From Cryobacterium sp. GrIS_2_6 (lineage in GTDB: Bacteria > Actinomycetota > Actinomycetes > Actinomycetales > Microbacteriaceae), in assembly GCF_035984545.1 (NCBI RefSeq), contig NZ_JAXCHP010000001.1:2666001-2730000 (forward strand): DNA of 64,000 nt, written 5' to 3'. Numbering within the stretch: the stretch's first letter is position 1; the number at the start of each line of letters is the position of its first letter. A program made the position numbers and the translations under genes. Positions 59,885 through 64,000 of the stretch are shown here, in pieces. The notes beneath the pieces were generated by a model. That model did not search any database, had not been told where the DNA came from, and saw nothing but the letters and a program-made list of their open reading frames with translations.

Positions 59885-59951
59885 CGAAATGCAGGATCAG
59901 GGCCGCATCGAGGCTCCCCCAGCCTCAGCGAACCGCTTCTCCTGCATTTCG
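59885..59951. repeat. 67-bp palindromic element (family D)
   Basis: CGAAATGCAGGA (59885-59896) and TCCTGCATTTCG (59940-59951) are perfect 12-bp arms. An inner hairpin GAGGCT-CCCCC-AGCCTC lies at 59910-59926. It stands 37 bases beyond the 3' end of budA and upstream of the hemG promoter region. Confidence 0.85.
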
Positions 59952-59987
59952 CACGGATGCCGCGGTGACCCGAGACCGCGGCTATGC

Positions 59988-60722
59988 CTACTTCGCGTGC
60001 GACTCGGTCTTCTGCAGCTGCCACTCGAGGTCGTCTGGCGAGAGATTGGCGTCGCGGAAGGCATCCGTCAGCGGCAGCTGCAGGCGCAGGTCGGTGCCGA
60101 GGCAGAGGGCGGCGTGGCCGGACTTCAGCTTGAAGTCGAGCACGTGGCCGCCGGCGCTGCGGTCGTCGGTGACGAAGTGGGCGTGGCAGCCGGGAACGCC
60201 GATGCCCTGCTCGTAGAGCGGGGTGCGGAAGCCGACGATCGTGCCCGTCACGTTGTGCAGTTCGACGATCGCGTCCTCGTCGGTCGCCTCGACCATCGGG
60301 CGATACGGCTTCTCCTGCTTGACGACCGTGCGCATGGTGATCCACTCGAACTCGGCGTCGATACGCAGCGCGTACATGTAGTTCTCCGACGAGGTCATGT
60401 GGTCGATGAACGCGGATGCCTCCGCGCGCAGGACACCCTCCGGCAGATCGCTCTCGACGTGGGGGACGAAGTTCGTGACGACCGCGTACGGCGTGTGCGC
60501 GCCGAGATCGGCCTTGGAGACTCCGCCGTCGGCGCGAAGCTGGTAGCAGCTGCCGTCGAGGATCAGCATCTCGCCGTCGAGCCCGTTGAAGGTGCCGATG
60601 CCGAAGCTGCCGTGGCCGAGCAGGTCGCGCACGGTCATCTCGCCCTCGTACACGCCGTCGAGCAGGGCGCTCATCAGGCTTGTCTGGAAGATCTCGTGTC
60701 GGGAGACCGTGAATTCACTCAC
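59988..60722 (-). CDS. budA: Alpha-acetolactate decarboxylase
   Basis: 244-residue enzyme making acetoin from acetolactate. It has [29 protein letters not shown] near the start (two adjoining blocks), and the zinc-site histidines in [20 protein letters not shown]. The GTG start overlaps the acetolactate synthase stop in GTGA. With alsS it forms the acetoin branch that disposes of excess pyruvate without acid. The length is normal for the family. Confidence 0.95.
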   Translation of the reverse strand: MSEFTVSRHEIFQTSLMSALLDGVYEGEMTVRDLLGHGSFGIGTFNGLDGEMLILDGSCYQLRADGGVSKADLGAHTPYAVVTNFVPHVESDLPEGVLRAEASAFIDHMTSSENYMYALRIDAEFEWITMRTVVKQEKPYRPMVEATDEDAIVELHNVTGTIVGFRTPLYEQGIGVPGCHAHFVTDDRSAGGHVLDFKLKSGHAALCLGTDLRLQLPLTDAFRDANLSPDDLEWQLQKTESHAK

Positions 60723-62509
60723 TGCAGCACATCGCTTTCCAGATCAGCCATGAGCTCATCCCGGTTGTTTCGGTAGTCGACGCGCACGTCGATGATGCTC
60801 GGCCCTGGCTCGGCCATGGCCTGTTTCAGCACGCCAGCGAAGTCGTCGAGGTGCGTGACCCGGTAGCCGTGGGCGCCGAAGGATTCGGCGTAGGTGACCG
60901 CGTCGTAGTCGCCGAGCTGCACGCCGGAGGTGCGGCCGTACTTGCCCTGCTGCTGGAACGCGACCATGTCGTAAGTGCCGTCGTTGAAGATCACGTGCGT
61001 GAACGTCGAGCCGAGGCGCACCGCTGTCTCGAGTTCCATTGCCGAGTAGAGGAAGCCGCCATCGCCCGAGACGGAGACGACCGGGGTGCCCGGCCGCACA
61101 AGGGTCGCGGCGATCGCCCCCGGCAGGGCGACGCCGAGGGTCTGCTGCCCGTTCGAGAACAGCAGCGTGCGCGGGTGATAGGTGCGGAAGTGCCTGGCCA
61201 TGTAGATGTAGTGCGACCCGACGTCGCACAGCACGGTCGTGTCATCGGGCAGCAGTTTGCGCATCGCGAGGGTCAGGGCGGCGGGGTGCACGCCCTCCGA
61301 CTCGTCGTCGTTCCAATGCGGTTCGTCGGCCTCGGCGAGGCGGGCCCGTTCGGTGGCGACGACAGCGGATGCCGCGGCACTGAGCTCGAGGCCGTCGATC
61401 TGCCGGGCGAGCGCGTCGATGGTCTCGGCGACGTCGCCGCGCAGCTCGATCGTCGGGCGGTAGTAGTCGTCGAGGTCTGCGGAGAGCTCGTCGAGGTGGA
61501 TGATCCGGCGCTGGTGGTCCTTGTTCCACTTCGAGGGCTCGTACTCGACGAAGTCGTAGCCGATCGCGAGGATGAGGTCGGCCTTATGCAGCAGGATGTC
61601 GCCCGGCTGGTTGCGGAACAGGCCCACCCGGCCGAGGTAGTGCTCTTCGAGCTCGTGGGACAGCACGCCGGCCGCCTGGAACGTCTCGACGACGGGCAGG
61701 TCGGCGACGCCCAGCAGGCGATGCAGGGCAACGGTCGCCCGGTCGGACCCCGCACGTGCGCCGGCGAGGATGACCGGGAATTTCGCGCCCTTCAGCAGTT
61801 CGGCGGCGCGCGTGACGCTCTCCGCCGGGGCGGCGCCGAGGCGCGGCACCCAGTGCGGGCCCGTCATCGACACGGTCGTCGTGTCGACGAGCACGTCGTA
61901 CGGGAGCACGACGGCGGCGGCGCCCTTGGGCTCCTGGGTCGCGCGGCGGAACGCGTTGGCGATGGCCTCTGGCACGTTGTCGGCGACGCTGACCTCGCCG
62001 GCGGACTTGGTCACGGCGGAGAGCATGCCGACGGCGTCCATTGACTGGTGGGTGCGCTTGAGCCGGTCGGCCCGGGACACCGCGCCGCAGATCGCGACCA
62101 TCGGGTCGCCCTCTGTCGTGGCCGTGAGCAGCCCTGTCGCGAGGTTGGAGGTGCCGGGCCCGCTCGTGACGAGCACGACCCCGGGCTGGCCGCTCAGCCG
62201 GCCGACGGCGGCGGCCATGAAGGCCGCGTTCTGCTCGTGCCGGCAGACGATGAGTTCGGGGCCGTCGTCGACGAGGGCGTCGTAGACGGGGTCGATCTTG
62301 GCGCCGGGAACGCCGAACACCCATTTCACCCCGTGGGCCTTGAGTACCTCGACGACCCGGTCGGCCGAGCGCCGGGGCGCGGCGGGCGCGCCGAGGCCAT
62401 CCGTTATCGAGGGGACCGCGGAATGAGGGTCTGTCTGGACCCGGGCATCCGCCTGGATCGGGGTGTCCGCCACGGGGCCGCTGCCCAGGACAGTTGAATT
62501 GTTCGTCAC
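60719..62509 (-). CDS. alsS: Acetolactate synthase, catabolic (AlsS) type
   Basis: 596-residue thiamine-diphosphate enzyme joining two pyruvates. Catalytic Glu is in [12 protein letters not shown], and the ThDP-binding stretch is [20 protein letters not shown] with [12 protein letters not shown]. The first 45 residues are an unstructured extension. It is paired with budA and divergent from a LysR gene, which points to acetoin rather than branched-chain amino acid synthesis. The GTG at 62509 is preferred because GGAAGG lies 7 bases upstream. Confidence 0.94.
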   Translation of the reverse strand: MTNNSTVLGSGPVADTPIQADARVQTDPHSAVPSITDGLGAPAAPRRSADRVVEVLKAHGVKWVFGVPGAKIDPVYDALVDDGPELIVCRHEQNAAFMAAAVGRLSGQPGVVLVTSGPGTSNLATGLLTATTEGDPMVAICGAVSRADRLKRTHQSMDAVGMLSAVTKSAGEVSVADNVPEAIANAFRRATQEPKGAAAVVLPYDVLVDTTTVSMTGPHWVPRLGAAPAESVTRAAELLKGAKFPVILAGARAGSDRATVALHRLLGVADLPVVETFQAAGVLSHELEEHYLGRVGLFRNQPGDILLHKADLILAIGYDFVEYEPSKWNKDHQRRIIHLDELSADLDDYYRPTIELRGDVAETIDALARQIDGLELSAAASAVVATERARLAEADEPHWNDDESEGVHPAALTLAMRKLLPDDTTVLCDVGSHYIYMARHFRTYHPRTLLFSNGQQTLGVALPGAIAATLVRPGTPVVSVSGDGGFLYSAMELETAVRLGSTFTHVIFNDGTYDMVAFQQQGKYGRTSGVQLGDYDAVTYAESFGAHGYRVTHLDDFAGVLKQAMAEPGPSIIDVRVDYRNNRDELMADLESDVLQ

Positions 62510-62613
62510 GTCATGCCTTCCGGTTCGCCGTTCGAGCGGCTCCCTGTATCTATCGTCCCGCTCGGACAGATAAGAAACAACGCCGAATGATGATGGAAAC
62601 GATCTGTGAATGA

Positions 62614-62619
62614 GATGAT
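62614..62619 (+). promoter_or_regulatory. Putative -10 box (GATGAT) for the LysR gene
   Basis: GATGAT ends 6 bases before the GTG at 62626. In the same 116-base divergent gap CAGAT and ATCTG (about 62567 and 62601) form a loose inverted pair that might be part of a LysR site. Confidence 0.35.
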
Positions 62620-62625
62620 GCACGA

Positions 62626-63531
62626 GTGGATGTGCGACAGTTCGAATTCTTCAGCGCGGTGGCGAGCGAACTGAGCTTCACGCGCGCCGCCGACCGGCTC
62701 ACGATCGCGCAGTCCGCGGTGTCCGCGGGTGTGCGCGCGCTCGAGAACGAGCTCGGCGTCGAGCTCTTCGACCGGAGCCGCAGGCAGATCCGGCTCACCT
62801 CGACGGGCGAGCTGTTGCTGCCCAAGGTGCGCGAGGCGCTCGACGCAGTGAACGGGGTGCGCGACGCCGCCGAGGAGACCACCCACGCGATCACCGGGTC
62901 GATCGTGATCGGCCTGATGACCTCGGTCACCCTCGTCAACGTGCCGCGCCTGCTCGGGCTGTTCCGCACCGGCCACCCGGGGGTCGGGGTGCGGCTGCGC
63001 GCGGCCAGGCGAGGTTCGGCCGGGCTCCTAGACGAGCTCGCGACGGGCGAACTTGACCTCGCGTTCCTCGCGCTCAGCGGACCCGTGCCCACCCAGCTCG
63101 TGGCCGCGCCGATCTCCTCCTCGCCGATGGTGCTCGTGGTCCCGGCCGATCACCGCCTCGCCACGGCCGGGCACGTCGGGCTCGACCATCTCGACGACCT
63201 CGCCCCCGAGGAGTACATCGACCTGCCGCCCGGCTACGCGAGCAGGCAGATCGTGGACGAGACCTTCGCCGCGGCCGGCCTCGAACGCCGGGTGATGATC
63301 GAGGTCTCCGACATCGGCACCGCCGCCGAATACGTGACCAACGGGCTCGGCGTCGCCCTGCTTCCCGAATTCGCCGCCCGCGACGCCCGCAACGTGCGGC
63401 GCCTCCCCGTCGCGGGCATGCCCGACTTCACCGTCTACCTCGCGGCGTCGCGCACCCGCCGGCTGTCGGCGGCGGTGCGGGCCTTCATCGACCTGGCCCT
63501 CGCCGACGACGAGACCGGCGCGATCCGGTGA
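62626..63531 (+). CDS. LysR-family regulator, probably of alsS-budA
   Basis: 301-residue LysR protein. The winged helix is at residues 1-60 ([18 protein letters not shown] and [16 protein letters not shown]), and residues 90-295 are the effector-binding domain. In Bacillus the analogous AlsR activates acetoin genes in response to acetate. Here the divergent layout supports the same role, but this is inference. GTG at 62626 gives the usual start MDVRQFEFF. Confidence 0.9.
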   Translation: MDVRQFEFFSAVASELSFTRAADRLTIAQSAVSAGVRALENELGVELFDRSRRQIRLTSTGELLLPKVREALDAVNGVRDAAEETTHAITGSIVIGLMTSVTLVNVPRLLGLFRTGHPGVGVRLRAARRGSAGLLDELATGELDLAFLALSGPVPTQLVAAPISSSPMVLVVPADHRLATAGHVGLDHLDDLAPEEYIDLPPGYASRQIVDETFAAAGLERRVMIEVSDIGTAAEYVTNGLGVALLPEFAARDARNVRRLPVAGMPDFTVYLAASRTRRLSAAVRAFIDLALADDETGAIR

Positions 63532-63539
63532 CCCGCCCC

Positions 63540-63624
63540 AACCAATTCGACGGAGTTTTTGATGAAAAAGCACGTAGGAACGAGATTGAAGCGCTTTCCG
63601 GGCAAAATCTCCGTCGAATTGGTT
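63540..63624. repeat. 85-bp palindromic element, intact copy (family A)
   Basis: Perfect 16-bp arms AACCAATTCGACGGAG (63540-63555) and CTCCGTCGAATTGGTT (63609-63624), bordered inside by T and A runs, enclose a 53-base centre. It starts 9 bases after the LysR stop. The same arms are found split by the IS at 19051 and 20630. Confidence 0.9.
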
Positions 63625-63664
63625 CGGGCTCGGCCAGCGGATGCCGCGGTCAGGTGACGCGGTG

Positions 63665-64000
63665 ATGCCCCGGCTCGTCGTGGTCCTGCCGCTCACGCCG
63701 CTGACGGTCGGCGATACCTTCCTGGTGCGCGACTGGCCCCTGCACGTGACGGTGCTGGCGCCGTTCCTGACGGATGCCGCGCCCAGCGTGATCGAGGAGG
63801 CTCTCGCGGCCGCGGCATCCGCCCTGCCCGCGCTGAGCGTGGTCGCCGGCGGCGCCGAACGCTTCGGACGGCGCCACGACATTCCCGTGACCGTGCTCGA
63901 GCCGCACCCCGAGCTGACCGCCCTGCACGACCTCGTGGTCGCCGCCGTGCTCCCGTTCGCAGCCGCCCCGGATGAGGCGGCTTTCACCGGTACCGAATTC
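63665..64000 (+). CDS. 2'-5' RNA ligase/cyclic phosphodiesterase-like protein (3' end outside window)
   Basis: 112 codons open to the window edge. The first LigT-type HxT motif is HVT at residues 27-29 in DWPLHVTVLAPF. The stretch VTVLEPHPELTALHDLV also matches the family, whose members are two-histidine phosphoesterases acting on RNA or cyclic nucleotides. The second HxT motif would be beyond the window. ATG at 63665 or the GTG one codon earlier may be the start. Confidence 0.72.
   Translation, partial: MPRLVVVLPLTPLTVGDTFLVRDWPLHVTVLAPFLTDAAPSVIEEALAAAASALPALSVVAGGAERFGRRHDIPVTVLEPHPELTALHDLVVAAVLPFAAAPDEAAFTGTEF

Overview
The window is high-GC DNA with very high GC at third codon positions, many GTG starts, ATGA/GTGA gene overlaps and actinobacterial gene families (RamB-type regulator, GTP-dependent PEP carboxykinase, SigK/RskA-like sigma and anti-sigma pair, class F sortase, Cys-tailed ferrochelatase). 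This fits a chromosome segment of a Gram-positive actinobacterium, most likely Microbacteriaceae; I cannot fix the genus. No tRNA, rRNA, CRISPR array, phage or plasmid backbone is visible.

Layout. 1-5200: the end of sdhA and sdhB (succinate dehydrogenase), a YihY-type membrane protein, exonuclease III and TrpRS. 5300-10700: a glycerol block (glpK, glpF, glpD) with a divergent SorC-type regulator. 10746-14414: an FMN riboswitch followed by ribD-ribE-ribBA-ribH. 14681-19010: an MHS-type symporter and an ABC exporter whose ATPase domain is split by about 325 residues of Ala-rich sequence. 19051-20645: an IS3-family element sitting inside a palindromic repeat. 20623-29549: GH38 alpha-mannosidase, a drug-efflux MFS gene broken by one in-frame stop with its TetR regulator, then pckG divergent from a RamB-type regulator. 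29713-30390: an encapsulin-type ferritin gene without an encapsulin nearby, and a decayed cation exchanger. 30504-33299: a TetR regulator and the agmatine-to-putrescine enzymes. 33692-39741: an Ala-rich protein of unknown function, SDR and thiolase, an rRNA/tRNA methyltransferase and an aldehyde dehydrogenase. 39806-44130: a cell-surface module of two DUF4397 proteins, a sortase, an ECF sigma factor and its anti-sigma factor. 44331-51192: nicotinamidase, a PBP4-type carboxypeptidase and two tandem GGDEF-EAL proteins. 51262-55748: a Gfo/Idh oxidoreductase, MetY- and MalY-type sulfur enzymes and a TetR regulator. 55806-59745: heme operon hemG - radical SAM/SPASM - hemH. 59988-63531: acetoin pathway (alsS, budA) with a divergent LysR regulator. 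The window ends inside a 2'-5' RNA ligase-like gene.

The most unusual content is between and inside genes. At least four unrelated families of 57-85 bp palindromic elements occur, almost all at gene 3' ends. One family has three diverged copies of exactly 68 bp with 20-bp arms. One copy of another family has been split by the IS element. A 57-bp palindrome lies in frame inside the 3' part of hemH. Two further patterns run through the window. One is a leaderless-promoter arrangement (TANNNT, 6 bases, then ATG or GTG) in front of about a dozen genes. The other is a large excess of the word GGATGCC/GGCATCC.
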